The notes below the pieces were generated by a model. That model was not told the origin of the DNA and did no database searches. It saw only the letters and a program-made list of their open reading frames with translations. The position numbers were made by a program, and so were the translations under genes. Shown here in pieces: positions 41,049 through 49,052 of a stretch of 49,052 nucleotides of DNA. Every line of letters begins with the position of its first letter. Positions within the stretch are counted from its first letter, which is position 1. The stretch is from Pseudomonadota bacterium (lineage in GTDB: Bacteria > Pseudomonadota > Gammaproteobacteria > Acidiferrobacterales > Acidiferrobacteraceae). The stretch is taken from assembly GCA_021794595.1 (NCBI GenBank), contig JAJYQN010000004.1, positions 1-49,052 on the forward strand, read 5' to 3'.

Positions 41049-42514
41049 TAGCCAGTGCGAGCGGCGCCACGAATCCGCTCGATAAGCCCGCTCGTGGACC
41101 GATTGTCGATGTACTCCAGCAATCGTACCCGGCCGCCTAACTCTTCCACTAGGTCCACCTCGGGCAGAGTCTTAGCCGCATAGTCGCCACCCTTCACAAA
41201 GATATCGGGGCGTATCAAACGTATGGGGGCATGGGCCGTATCGTCATCAAAGGACACCACATGGTCGACGCATCCCAGGGCCGCGACCACCGCGATGCGA
41301 TCCGCGAGCGTATTCATGGGTCGATCAAGGCCCTTCAGTCGGGTCACGGAGGCATCCCCGTTCAAACCGACGATCAGCACGTCGCCGAGCGCCTTCGCGC
41401 GTTCAAGATAGGTAATATGACCCCGATGCAGAATATCAAAACACCCGTTGGTAAAGACCAGGCGACGGTGCCGGGCCCGATGGCGACCTACGGCCTCTTC
41501 GATTTGTGTGGCATCACGCAGATACTTGCCTTGACCGGCCAACTCGCGCTCCAAGACATCGCGACCACAAGCGGTTGTGCCGTCATGATCCAAAATGAGG
41601 TCGGCGGCCGCCGCCGCTAGGTCCATGGCCACGGTCATGGGGGCACCCGAGAACAGCGCCAAAGCCAAAGCGCTCACAAAGGTGTCTCCGGCGCCGGCCG
41701 CGAATGCCGCCGGCACACTCCGGCCCGCTGTGCGATAAGGGCCTTGGGGCCCGCACAACACTGCCCCGTCTCTATCGAGGGTGACGATGAGGGACTCGGC
41801 CCCGGTGATTCTAAAAAGCTCGCCCTGGGCTGCCTCGACAAAGCGAGCGCGATCAGAGGGGGCCGCGCTCACACCCAACAGTTTTAAGACCTCGCCGAAA
41901 TTTGGCTTTACGACCCATGGGTGGATGTCGTGATAGCGCTCCAGGCGCTTTGAGTCCACAAGCACCGGGAGACCTTGGGCACACAGGTCCCGCAAGGCCT
42001 CAAGGACCGCGGGGGCCATGAGGCCCAAGTCATAGTCGGATACGACCATGCCATCGCACCCTGGGGCCGCCTTGTGGAGAGCGGCTGCGACTTGACGGGC
42101 CTTTTCTTCGGACAAAACATCAGTGTCGCCGTCATCGAAGCGCGCTACCAATTGGTCATCGCAACGCAGCCTTTGTTTGACAAGGGTCCGGCGCTTAGGA
42201 TCAGTCACAAGCCAGCGAGTATCGATACCTTGGTCACGCAAGAGCTGCTTTAGCGCCAAACCAAAATGGTCGGCCCCCACGACCGACACAAATCGAACCT
42301 GGCCCCCGAGCCGGCTCATATTGCGCGCGGTATTGGCAGCTCCCCCGGGGGCATCAATAATCGTGTTCAGGCCCACCACCGGCACCGGTGCCTCACGGCA
42401 GATGCCTGTGGCGCTTCCCTTCAGATACCGGTCCAGGATCGATTCGCCTATCAGAAGGATGGTGCGCTCGGAAAAACGCCCCAGGGTGCCGATAAGGGCC
42501 TGGGCATCAGCCAT
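41048..42514 (-). CDS. hldE: Bifunctional heptose-7-phosphate kinase / heptose-1-phosphate adenylyltransferase
   Basis: A 488-aa fusion enzyme making ADP-heptose for the LPS inner core. The N-terminal ribokinase-like kinase shows LIGESILDRYLKGSATGICREAPVPVV, APGGAANTARNMSRLGG and the anion-hole region AFAAGAGDTFVSALALALFSG. The C-terminal cytidylyltransferase-like domain begins RRLVFTNGCFDILHRGHITYLERAKALGD (HxGH) and ends IFVKGGDYAAKTLPEVDLVEELGGRV. I use ATG 42514, which overlaps the GT9 stop by 8 nt; the frame to 42568 lies within GT9. Confidence 0.95.
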   Translation of the reverse strand: MADAQALIGTLGRFSERTILLIGESILDRYLKGSATGICREAPVPVVGLNTIIDAPGGAANTARNMSRLGGQVRFVSVVGADHFGLALKQLLRDQGIDTRWLVTDPKRRTLVKQRLRCDDQLVARFDDGDTDVLSEEKARQVAAALHKAAPGCDGMVVSDYDLGLMAPAVLEALRDLCAQGLPVLVDSKRLERYHDIHPWVVKPNFGEVLKLLGVSAAPSDRARFVEAAQGELFRITGAESLIVTLDRDGAVLCGPQGPYRTAGRSVPAAFAAGAGDTFVSALALALFSGAPMTVAMDLAAAAADLILDHDGTTACGRDVLERELAGQGKYLRDATQIEEAVGRHRARHRRLVFTNGCFDILHRGHITYLERAKALGDVLIVGLNGDASVTRLKGLDRPMNTLADRIAVVAALGCVDHVVSFDDDTAHAPIRLIRPDIFVKGGDYAAKTLPEVDLVEELGGRVRLLEYIDNRSTSGLIERIRGAARTG

Positions 42515-43586
42515 CGGCGACCTCCCGCAAGCTCTCTCCCAAAAGGCCCATGACCTCCCCCACGACATCGGCCGGCGCTATGGCGAGACACTCGCGATCA
42601 TAGGGGCATTCGAAGCGGTAACAGGGCGAACAGGCGGTGGGCCGGCGTAGCAGGCGAGCCGGCGCGCCCCGCGGGCGCCACTGCTCTTCAAGCTCGGTCC
42701 CAGAGTACAAAATCACCATAGGGCATGCGACAGCGTCCCCTATGTGCATAGGCCCCGAGTCATTCGCAATTAAGAGTCGCGCCCGACGCAAAAGCGCCGC
42801 CAAATCCGCCAAGGTAGTCCGCCCGCACAGCGACACCACCCCGGGAACGGCCGCGACAAGGGCGTCCCCGGCGGCTTGGTCACCGGACCCGCCGACTACC
42901 ACCACCCGATGCCCGGTCTCTTGTAAGCGAGCGGCCACATCAATATACCGAGCAAGGGGATAGCGGCGCGCACTACAGGTGGCCCCCGGCGCTATCGCCA
43001 CAAAGCCTCCGCGCACACCACGTTCGCGCAAAAGATTATCGACGCCGGCCTGAACGTCCTGACTAACCAATACCCTCAAGGCCGCAGCCCCCGACCCCCC
43101 TACCGGGATCCCAACCTCTTTCAGGAGATGAAGATTACGGTCCACTTGATGGGTAGAGTCGGGCAAGGGCCGCACCCAATGGGTCAAAAGGCCGCCCCCG
43201 AACTCTCGGGACTGGGCGATGCGTAAGGGAATCCCGGCCAGATAGCAGACATAGGCCGGCGGGAACGGGCTTTGTGAAAAGCTCGTAAAAAGGAAGGCGG
43301 CATCGAAGTCCCGACGCCTGAGTTCGTCAATGAATTCTTGCTCGCGGGCCGGGTTAAGAGGCATCTCCTGACGGGCATCCTGCCACAGAGCCCGATGAAC
43401 GAAGACCTCGTCCACTTCCGCCAATAGCCCGGCTGCGGCTGCGCCGGCGCGCGACGCCATAAGGGTGATCCGAGCCCGGGGATAGGTCCGGCGCAGCGCC
43501 CGAAGCGCGGGCGAAAGCATAATGACGTCCCCGATATTATCGGGCCGGACCACGAGAATCCGGGTAAGATTTTCAAAGGCTTCCAT
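42507..43586 (-). CDS. Family 9 glycosyltransferase (heptosyltransferase-like)
   Basis: A 359-aa GT-B enzyme resembling ADP-heptose:LPS heptosyltransferase (WaaF/RfaF). N-terminal RILVVRPDNIGDVIMLSPAL, the middle VAIAPGATCSARRYPLARYIDVAARL, and VSLCGRTTLADLAALLRRARLLIANDSGPMHIGDAVACPMVILYSGTE are the typical donor-site motifs. The C-terminus has a Cys pattern (PTACSPCYRFECPYDRECL). The gene directly precedes hldE, whose product is the donor. The exact acceptor is unknown. Confidence 0.9.
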   Translation of the reverse strand: MEAFENLTRILVVRPDNIGDVIMLSPALRALRRTYPRARITLMASRAGAAAAGLLAEVDEVFVHRALWQDARQEMPLNPAREQEFIDELRRRDFDAAFLFTSFSQSPFPPAYVCYLAGIPLRIAQSREFGGGLLTHWVRPLPDSTHQVDRNLHLLKEVGIPVGGSGAAALRVLVSQDVQAGVDNLLRERGVRGGFVAIAPGATCSARRYPLARYIDVAARLQETGHRVVVVGGSGDQAAGDALVAAVPGVVSLCGRTTLADLAALLRRARLLIANDSGPMHIGDAVACPMVILYSGTELEEQWRPRGAPARLLRRPTACSPCYRFECPYDRECLAIAPADVVGEVMGLLGESLREVADG

Positions 43587-43881
43587 GCCGGCGGCACTCC
43601 TACGAGAGCCCTGATTACATCGTTAACGCCGCTCGCCGGGAATCGGGCTAAGGGACGGGGTATGGGCCGCTAAGACATGATCGGGCAGGAAAGCACGTGT
43701 CGCTGCGCCACCGGGTGCCCCGCGACAACACAGTGACCCTCCAAGCGCCCGGCCGGCCAAGGCCATACACTGTCGACTGTTGTGGAGATAAGGAGACCCG
43801 GCCCGCGATCGCGCACCGGGGTAAGACGGAGGACATGCGTCCGGCGGCCGGGGTTCTAAGCCCGCAGCTCGGTCCGCCTCT
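43587..43881. other. Gap between rplQ and the LPS block
   Basis: About 295 nt with no coding pattern on either strand. I do not see a clear rho-independent terminator after rplQ; a promoter for the GT9-hldE-GT2 transcript is expected here but no convincing hexamer pair stands out. Confidence 0.45.
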
Positions 43882-44280
43882 TTACTTTTGGGCGCTCTCG
43901 GCCGAATCGCCTTCCGCGCTCTCCGGACGATCCATCAGCTGCACGACCGCCATGGGAGCCGTGTCACCCGCGCGCAGACCGACCTTCAGAATCCGCAGAT
44001 AACCGCCGGCGCGCTCCCGATAGCGCACGCCGAGCTCGTCAAAAAGCTTGGTAACGATCTCACGATCGCCCAGGCGCGCGAACGCCAAGCGGCGATTCGC
44101 GACCGTAGCGACCTTGGCCATAGTGATAAGGGGCTCTGCGATACGCCGCAGTTCCTTGGCCTTCGGCAGGGTCGTGACGATCTGCTCATGCCGAAATAGC
44201 GATGTCGCCATATTCTTGAAAAGCGCCTTTCGGTGCGCGCTTGTGACGTTAAACTTCCGTCCACTCTTACCGTGCCGCAT
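43882..44280 (-). CDS. rplQ: 50S ribosomal protein L17
   Basis: A 132-aa L17: [52 protein letters not shown], and [27 protein letters not shown]. It is the last gene of the alpha operon, 17 nt after rpoA. The length is close to the bacterial norm, with a short Ala/Glu/Ser-rich tail. Confidence 0.98.
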   Translation of the reverse strand: MRHGKSGRKFNVTSAHRKALFKNMATSLFRHEQIVTTLPKAKELRRIAEPLITMAKVATVANRRLAFARLGDREIVTKLFDELGVRYRERAGGYLRILKVGLRAGDTAPMAVVQLMDRPESAEGDSAESAQK

Positions 44281-44297
44281 GACTTATCCTCGCCCCT

Positions 44298-45302
44298 TTA
44301 CCGATCCAGGTTCTCGCCCGGAATCTTGTTCCTAAGCGATGCTGGCGGCCAATTTTCCAATTTCATTTCCAAGCTGAGCTCATGCGAAGCGAGCACATCC
44401 TTGATTTCTGTCAGCGACTTCTTACCGAGATTCGGCGTCTTCAAGAGCTCCATCTCGCTTTTTTGCACGAGATCGCCGATATAAAAAATATTCTCGGCCT
44501 TGAGGCAATTCGCCGACCGCACCGTCAATTCAAGATCGTCCACGGGACGCAACAGGATCGGATTCACATCCGGCTCCTCCTCGACGTGGATCTCACTCCC
44601 CTTACTCTCGAGGTCGACGAATACCGCCATCTGGTCGCGCAGGATATTCGCGGCGCGACGCACGGCGGCCTCGGGATCGATGGCGCCGTTGGTCTCGATA
44701 TCCAAGACAAGCTTATCAAGATCGGTGCGCTGCTCTACGCGGGCGTTTTCGACGGTATAGGACACCCGCCGAATCGGGCCAAAAGACGCATCGAGTTGCA
44801 TACTGCCCAAGGCCCGCTCCTCGTTGACGGCCCGAGCGGGAACCGCCTCGTAGCCGCGACCCGCGGTCACCGTAAGCTCCATCTTGAAGGGCACCGCCTT
44901 CGTCAAGGTCGCTATGAGGTGTCCGGGATTCACGATCTCCACGTTCTGATCCACGCGCACATCGGCGGCCGTCACGGCCCCTGGGCCCATGGCCTCTACC
45001 ATGAGTCGGACCTCACCGCGGCCCTCCATTCTCATGGCCAGACCCTTCAGGTTCAGGAGGATGTCGATCACGTCCTCCTGAACCCCTTCAATCGTGGAAT
45101 ACTCGTGCAAAACGCCTTCGATACGGGCCTCAGTCACGGCGCAGCCGGGCATGGAGGACAACAGAATCCGGCGTAAGGCATTGCCTAAGGTATGACCAAA
45201 CCCGCGCTCTAAGGGCTCTAGGGTGATACGCGCGTGCGTAGGACCGAGCGTCTGGACACCAACGCTGCGAGGTTTAAGAAATTCCGCTGCCGAACTCTGC
45301 AT
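44298..45302 (-). CDS. rpoA: RNA polymerase alpha subunit
   Basis: A 334-aa alpha subunit. The N-terminal dimerisation domain includes [30 protein letters not shown]. The C-terminal DNA/activator-binding domain begins about [20 protein letters not shown] and includes [19 protein letters not shown]. It is typical of gammaproteobacterial alpha (E. coli 329 aa) and lies between rpsD and rplQ as usual. Confidence 0.99.
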   Translation of the reverse strand: MQSSAAEFLKPRSVGVQTLGPTHARITLEPLERGFGHTLGNALRRILLSSMPGCAVTEARIEGVLHEYSTIEGVQEDVIDILLNLKGLAMRMEGRGEVRLMVEAMGPGAVTAADVRVDQNVEIVNPGHLIATLTKAVPFKMELTVTAGRGYEAVPARAVNEERALGSMQLDASFGPIRRVSYTVENARVEQRTDLDKLVLDIETNGAIDPEAAVRRAANILRDQMAVFVDLESKGSEIHVEEEPDVNPILLRPVDDLELTVRSANCLKAENIFYIGDLVQKSEMELLKTPNLGKKSLTEIKDVLASHELSLEMKLENWPPASLRNKIPGENLDR

Positions 45303-45322
45303 ATTATCCCTCTATGGCCACG

Positions 45323-45949
45323 TTATTTCGAGTACAAGGCAATAACGAGCTGCTCATTGATTTCGCCAGGCAGATCCCGGCGCTCGGGAACGGCCTTGAA
45401 CGTGCCCTTCATGGCCTTGATATCCACATCAACCCACTCCGGAAACCCACGCTGCTCGGCCGCCTCAAGCGCGGCCTTGACCCGCAACTGCTCTTTCGAG
45501 CCGGACGCCAGTTCGACCACATCCTGCGCCGACAGCTGATAGGCGGGGATATTGACGCGCTTCCCGTTTACCAACACCGCGTTATGGCGCACAAGCTGCC
45601 GAGCCTCGGACCGCGAGGCCCCAAAACCCATCCGATGCACCACGTTATCTAAGCGGCACTCCAACAGCTTCAACAAATTCTCGCCCGTCGAGCCATGCCG
45701 ACGATCGGCTTCCGCATAATAGTTTGCGAACTGCGCCTCGAGGACGCCGTAGATGCGGCGCATCTTTTGCTTTTCGCGTAGCTGCGTGCCGTAATCCGAC
45801 AAGCGACTCCGTCTTTGCCCGTGTTGCCCGGGCACATAGGTCCTCTTGGACACCGGGCACTTGTCGGTGAAACACTTCTCGCCCTTCAGAAAGAGCTTAC
45901 CGCCCTCGCGCCGACATTGGCGGCATTTTGCATCGGTATACCGGGCCAT
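45323..45949 (-). CDS. rpsD: 30S ribosomal protein S4
   Basis: A 208-aa S4. The N-terminus keeps four cysteines (C9, C12, C26, C31 in CRQCRREGG...[10 protein letters not shown]), so it is the zinc-binding C+ form. The S4 RNA-binding domain is in [33 protein letters not shown]. In E. coli S4 also represses the alpha operon. Confidence 0.98.
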   Translation of the reverse strand: MARYTDAKCRQCRREGGKLFLKGEKCFTDKCPVSKRTYVPGQHGQRRSRLSDYGTQLREKQKMRRIYGVLEAQFANYYAEADRRHGSTGENLLKLLECRLDNVVHRMGFGASRSEARQLVRHNAVLVNGKRVNIPAYQLSAQDVVELASGSKEQLRVKAALEAAEQRGFPEWVDVDIKAMKGTFKAVPERRDLPGEINEQLVIALYSK

Positions 45950-45964
45950 CTCTCTCTCCGTCAG

Positions 45965-46363
45965 CTATACGCGCCGGCGCTTAGCCGGACGACAACCATT
46001 GTGGGGTATGGGGGTCACGTCTATGATGTTGCTTATCTCAAAACCGGCCGCATGCAGGGCCCGCACCGCGGAATCGCGCCCGGGCCCCGGCCCTTTGACG
46101 CGAATCTCGAGCGCCTTCACCCCGAACTCCTGGGCGGCGCGCCCGGCCTTATCCGAGGCCACCTGGGCGGCAAAAGGCGTACTTTTGCGTGAGCCCCTAA
46201 ACCCCGCTCCGCCGGCGGTCGCCCAGGACAAGACATTGCCCTGGCGATCGGTGATCGTAATCACCGTATTGTTGAACGAGGCCTGGATATGGGCAACGCC
46301 CTCGGCGACGTTCTTCTTGACACGCTTTTTGACCTTGCTCGTGGCGGGTGTGTTAGTGGCCAT
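45965..46363 (-). CDS. rpsK: 30S ribosomal protein S11
   Basis: A 132-aa S11 with the signatures [64 protein letters not shown] and the closing [20 protein letters not shown]. It lies in the standard alpha-operon place between rpsM and rpsD. Confidence 0.99.
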   Translation of the reverse strand: MATNTPATSKVKKRVKKNVAEGVAHIQASFNNTVITITDRQGNVLSWATAGGAGFRGSRKSTPFAAQVASDKAGRAAQEFGVKALEIRVKGPGPGRDSAVRALHAAGFEISNIIDVTPIPHNGCRPAKRRRV

Positions 46364-46379
46364 ACATGTCCTTCATCAT

Positions 46380-46736
46380 TTACTTCCTTATGCCCTTGCG
46401 CGGTCCCTTGCGGGTCCGGGCGTTTGTCTTCGTCCTCTGGCCACGCACGGGAAGCCCCCGCCGATGGCGCATCCCGCGGTAGCTCCCGATATCCATGAGA
46501 CGCTTGATGTTCATCGAGACGGTTCGACGCAAGTCGCCTTCTACGACATGCTTGCCGACCTCGACGCGGATCTTTTCGACCTCAGCGTCCGTCAGGTCCT
46601 TCACCTTGGCGGTGGTCGCAACCCCGGCCGCACCGCATATCTGCCGCGACCGCTGCCGACCAATGCCGAAGATGGACGTAAGCCCAATCTCAACATGCTT
46701 ATGATTGGGAATGTTGATGCCTGCAATACGGGCCAT
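46380..46736 (-). CDS. rpsM: 30S ribosomal protein S13
   Basis: A 118-aa S13: [39 protein letters not shown], the helix-hairpin region, and [31 protein letters not shown]. It is the first large gene of the alpha operon after rpmJ. Confidence 0.99.
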   Translation of the reverse strand: MARIAGINIPNHKHVEIGLTSIFGIGRQRSRQICGAAGVATTAKVKDLTDAEVEKIRVEVGKHVVEGDLRRTVSMNIKRLMDIGSYRGMRHRRGLPVRGQRTKTNARTRKGPRKGIRK

Positions 46737-46812
46737 CGTACCTTATCTCCTAAACGCCTCTTCACTACCGAAAAGCGCGCAAGCCTAGCCTAGAACTGCG
46801 TTGAGATCAAGC

Positions 46813-46926
46813 TTAGCCCTGGCGCTGCTTATGCCGGGCCTCGCTACACACGATCCGCACCACACCCTTCCGTCGCACAATCTTGCAATTGCGACACAAT
46901 TTTTTCACTGATGCCCTGACTTTCAT
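46813..46926 (-). CDS. rpmJ: 50S ribosomal protein L36 (zinc-binding form)
   Basis: A 37-aa protein, [20 protein letters not shown] followed by [17 protein letters not shown]. The metal site C11, C14, C27, H32 is intact, so this is the C+ form. The position between secY and rpsM is standard. Confidence 0.97.
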   Translation of the reverse strand: MKVRASVKKLCRNCKIVRRKGVVRIVCSEARHKQRQG

Positions 46927-46934
46927 GGTTCCCT

Positions 46935-48296
46935 CTACTTAGGTAGGCCGCTCATCCCACCGGTGAGATTTGCCTTCTTCAACAGACTTTCGTACTGATG
47001 CGACATCAAATGGGCCTGAACCTGCGCCATGAAATCCATACTCACCACAACGATAATGAGCAATGATGTTCCCCCGAAGTAGAACGGAACGTTCCACTTC
47101 AGGATCAAAAATTCCGGTAACAACGACACCAAGGTGATGTAGATGCCGCCCGACAAGGTGAGCCGCGACATGACATCATCAATATAACGTCGGGTCTGCT
47201 CGCCCGGCCTGATCCCCGGGATAAAGGCCCCGGACTTCTTCAGATTGTCAGCCGTATCCTTCGGATCCATGATCATGGCGGTGTAAAAGAACGAGAAAAA
47301 CATCACCGCCGCCGTAAACACGATCAAGTATACCGGCTGTCCGGGCGCGAGCGCCCCCGAGACGTCCTGCAACCAGCCCATACCCTTGGCCTGCCCAAAC
47401 CAGTTAGCAGCCATGGTCGGGAACAAAATAATGCTCGACGCAAAGATCGGCGGTATGACGCCCGCGGTGTTCACCTTCAGCGGCAAATGGCTGGTTTGCC
47501 CGCCGAACACCTTGCGCCCTTGCTGGCGCTTGGCATAGGTGACGGTCACCCGCCTTTGCCCGCGCTCCACAAACACCACAAACGCCGTTACGCCTAAGGC
47601 CACCACAAATAAAAGCAATACGAACAAGGGCTGGAACGACCCATTACTGGCAAGCTCCAAGGTGCTCCCGATGGCCTGGGGCAGACCGGCCACGATCCCG
47701 GCAAAGATGATCATCGAGATCCCGTTGCCGATCCCGCGCTCCGTGATCTGCTCGCCAAGCCACATCAAAAACATCGTGCCGGCCACCAGCGTGATCATGG
47801 TAAAGAACTCAAACCCGATCCCGGGGTTGATCACGATCGGCACACCGCCCGCGGTCTGGTGCTCGAGCGCAATCGATATTCCGAGGCCCTGGAACGCCGC
47901 CAACATGACGGTCCCGTAGCGGGTATATTGGGTCAACTTCCGACGCCCGGCCTCGCCGCCGTCTTTACGCAACTCGTCTAGCTTCGGTATGACGGGCGCC
48001 AAAAGCTGAATCACGATCGAGGCCGAGATATACGGCATGATCCCTAGGGCAAACACCGACAAGCGCTGCAAAGCGCCGCCCGAAAACATATTGAAAAGCC
48101 CGACGATCGACCCGCTGGCACGCTGAAAAAGCGCTGCCAAGGCGGTGGCATTGATTCCGGGGACCGGGATATGGGTCCCGATCCGGAATACCACGAGCGC
48201 CCCCAGCAGGAAAAAGATCCTCTGCTTGAGATCGCTCAAGCGCCCCAACATGCCCGGCGTCAGAGACGGCCGCGCTTTGGCATCCTTAGCCGCCAT
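46935..48296 (-). CDS. secY: Protein translocase channel subunit SecY
   Basis: A 453-aa ten-helix channel of the Sec translocon. Signatures are [58 protein letters not shown] (plug and TM2), and the cytoplasmic loop [29 protein letters not shown], followed by the late [15 protein letters not shown] region. The stop precedes rpmJ by 8 nt, and the start overlaps the rplO stop by one base. Confidence 0.99.
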   Translation of the reverse strand: MAAKDAKARPSLTPGMLGRLSDLKQRIFFLLGALVVFRIGTHIPVPGINATALAALFQRASGSIVGLFNMFSGGALQRLSVFALGIMPYISASIVIQLLAPVIPKLDELRKDGGEAGRRKLTQYTRYGTVMLAAFQGLGISIALEHQTAGGVPIVINPGIGFEFFTMITLVAGTMFLMWLGEQITERGIGNGISMIIFAGIVAGLPQAIGSTLELASNGSFQPLFVLLLFVVALGVTAFVVFVERGQRRVTVTYAKRQQGRKVFGGQTSHLPLKVNTAGVIPPIFASSIILFPTMAANWFGQAKGMGWLQDVSGALAPGQPVYLIVFTAAVMFFSFFYTAMIMDPKDTADNLKKSGAFIPGIRPGEQTRRYIDDVMSRLTLSGGIYITLVSLLPEFLILKWNVPFYFGGTSLLIIVVVSMDFMAQVQAHLMSHQYESLLKKANLTGGMSGLPK

Positions 48297-48727
48297 TAGT
48301 CCTCAACACGACCGCCGGCCGCTTCGATCGCGGCGCGTGCGCCCTTAGTCACCGCGATGCCTCGCAAAGTAAGGGGCTTCGTGATCGATCCCGACAAGAA
48401 CACGCGCACCCGGGTAATCGCCACCCCGACCACGTTAGCGGCCTTCAAAGCCGCGAGGTCCACCGTGCCGTCCAAGGAGCCGAGCTCGCTCAAACGCAGC
48501 GCATGAGTCTCGGCGGCCATCGCCGAGGTAAAGCCAAACTTCGGTAGGCGCCGCTGCAAGGGCATCTGTCCGCCCTCGAACCCAAGCTTATGGTAGCCGC
48601 CGGCCCGCGCGCGCTGCCCCTTGTGGCCGCGTCCACAGGTCTTACCAAGACCGGAGCCACCGCCCCGCCCAACGCGCCTAGGGGCCGTCCGGCCGGGGGC
48701 TGGCTTCATGGTATTAAGGCGCATCAT
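48296..48727 (-). CDS. rplO: 50S ribosomal protein L15
   Basis: A 143-aa L15: [20 protein letters not shown] (from the second Met), [36 protein letters not shown] and the C-terminal [21 protein letters not shown]. It overlaps rpmD by 4 nt. The start may be ATG 48724 rather than 48727, as the two Met codons are adjacent. Confidence 0.98.
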   Translation of the reverse strand: MMRLNTMKPAPGRTAPRRVGRGGGSGLGKTCGRGHKGQRARAGGYHKLGFEGGQMPLQRRLPKFGFTSAMAAETHALRLSELGSLDGTVDLAALKAANVVGVAITRVRVFLSGSITKPLTLRGIAVTKGARAAIEAAGGRVED

Positions 48728-48930
48728 GACACTTCCTCACACTTGACCATGAAGGATACCCGCTGCACCATACCGCGCGTGGCCGGGCTATCCTCGACCA
48801 TGACCGTATGGTGCATCCGCCGCAGCCCAAGCCCCCGTACGCACGCCTGATGGCGGGCGCCCGTTCCGAACATGCTCCGGACCAGGGTCACCTTCAACTG
48901 CTTCTTTGCTGCTGCCTGCTTCTTTGCCAT
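48724..48930 (-). CDS. rpmD: 50S ribosomal protein L30
   Basis: A 68-aa L30: [44 protein letters not shown], with a Lys/Ala-rich N-terminal extension of about 10 residues ([11 protein letters not shown]) compared with the 59-aa E. coli protein. Its place between rpsE and rplO is standard. Confidence 0.97.
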   Translation of the reverse strand: MAKKQAAAKKQLKVTLVRSMFGTGARHQACVRGLGLRRMHHTVMVEDSPATRGMVQRVSFMVKCEEVS

Positions 48931-48938
48931 GTTCTCTC

Positions 48939-49052
48939 CTAGCCGCCCGTGATCTCTTCCACGGTCTTACCGCGCTTGGCGGCGATCTCGGCTGGGCTGC
49001 TGATCTCCAACAGGGCCTTAAGCGTAGCCCGCACGACATTGATCGGGTTCGT
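48939..49052 (-). CDS. rpsE: 30S ribosomal protein S5, C-terminal part (cut by window edge)
   Basis: Only the last 37 residues are present: [20 protein letters not shown] followed by [17 protein letters not shown] and [12 protein letters not shown] is the S5 signature of the spc operon. The gene continues beyond the window end; no lesion is seen. Confidence 0.97.
   Translation of the reverse strand, partial: TNPINVVRATLKALLEISSPAEIAAKRGKTVEEITGG

Noticed and set aside
1-49052. CRISPR array, rRNA genes, complete insertion sequences
   Set aside because: No regularly spaced direct repeats, no rRNA signatures and no intact transposase were seen on either strand.

Overview
This window looks like chromosomal DNA of a high-GC gammaproteobacterium with a chemolithotrophic, sulfur-oxidising flavour. 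The evidence is the long tolQRAB-pal-cpoB / ruvCAB / aspS cluster, divergent ssb and uvrA, a spc-alpha ribosomal operon in the standard order, and a four-haem TsdB-TsdA-like cytochrome fusion. An acidophile of the Acidiferrobacter kind would fit, but that placement is inference from gene style, not a database match.

Layout. Positions 1-2000 are the end of an accessory segment beside a tRNA-Lys: an integrase remnant and a hicA-hicB pair with a third co-transcribed gene. Positions 2002-15304 form one long minus-strand cluster, read from fmdB-like, DUF502, aspS, nudB, an alpha/beta hydrolase, yebC, ruvC, ruvA, ruvB, ybgC, tolQ, tolR, tolA, tolB, pal, cpoB, queE and queC to tRNA-Lys, with many ATGA-type overlaps. 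Positions 15492-26772 are mixed housekeeping genes: an HU-like protein, a fructosamine-kinase-family protein, a CBS protein, pilU, glycerate kinase, the TsdBA-like cytochrome with a tiny DUF3096 protein, an EamA transporter, a Yip1-like protein, two low-complexity envelope proteins and leuA. Positions 27000-35570 are an accessory, partly decayed defence/toxin-antitoxin zone: an AbiEi remnant, a frameshifted brnT with an intact HTH antitoxin, a decayed HTH-nucleotidyltransferase/HEPN pair, a membrane protein, a stand-alone HsdR_N-type nuclease domain, a small candidate nuclease, and hipBA. Large palindromes and related recombination-like sites punctuate it. Positions 35637-43586 hold ssb, uvrA, a SAM hydrolase and an LPS-core block (GT2, hldE, GT9). 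Positions 43882-49052 are rplQ-rpoA-rpsD-rpsK-rpsM-rpmJ-secY-rplO-rpmD-rpsE, with rpsE cut by the window edge.

The observations I consider most unusual are these. (1) hipBA, and a wider 5.9-kb block, is bracketed by related palindromic sites that share a 14-nt tail. (2) Three neighbouring toxin-antitoxin-like modules carry independent inactivating lesions while their palindromic operators stay intact. (3) The TsdBA-like cytochrome appears to have Ala where TsdA normally has its axial Cys haem ligand, and it is translationally coupled to a 46-aa membrane protein. (4) A stand-alone HsdR_N nuclease domain sits next to a 141-aa protein with a D-x(n)-Q-x-K pattern.
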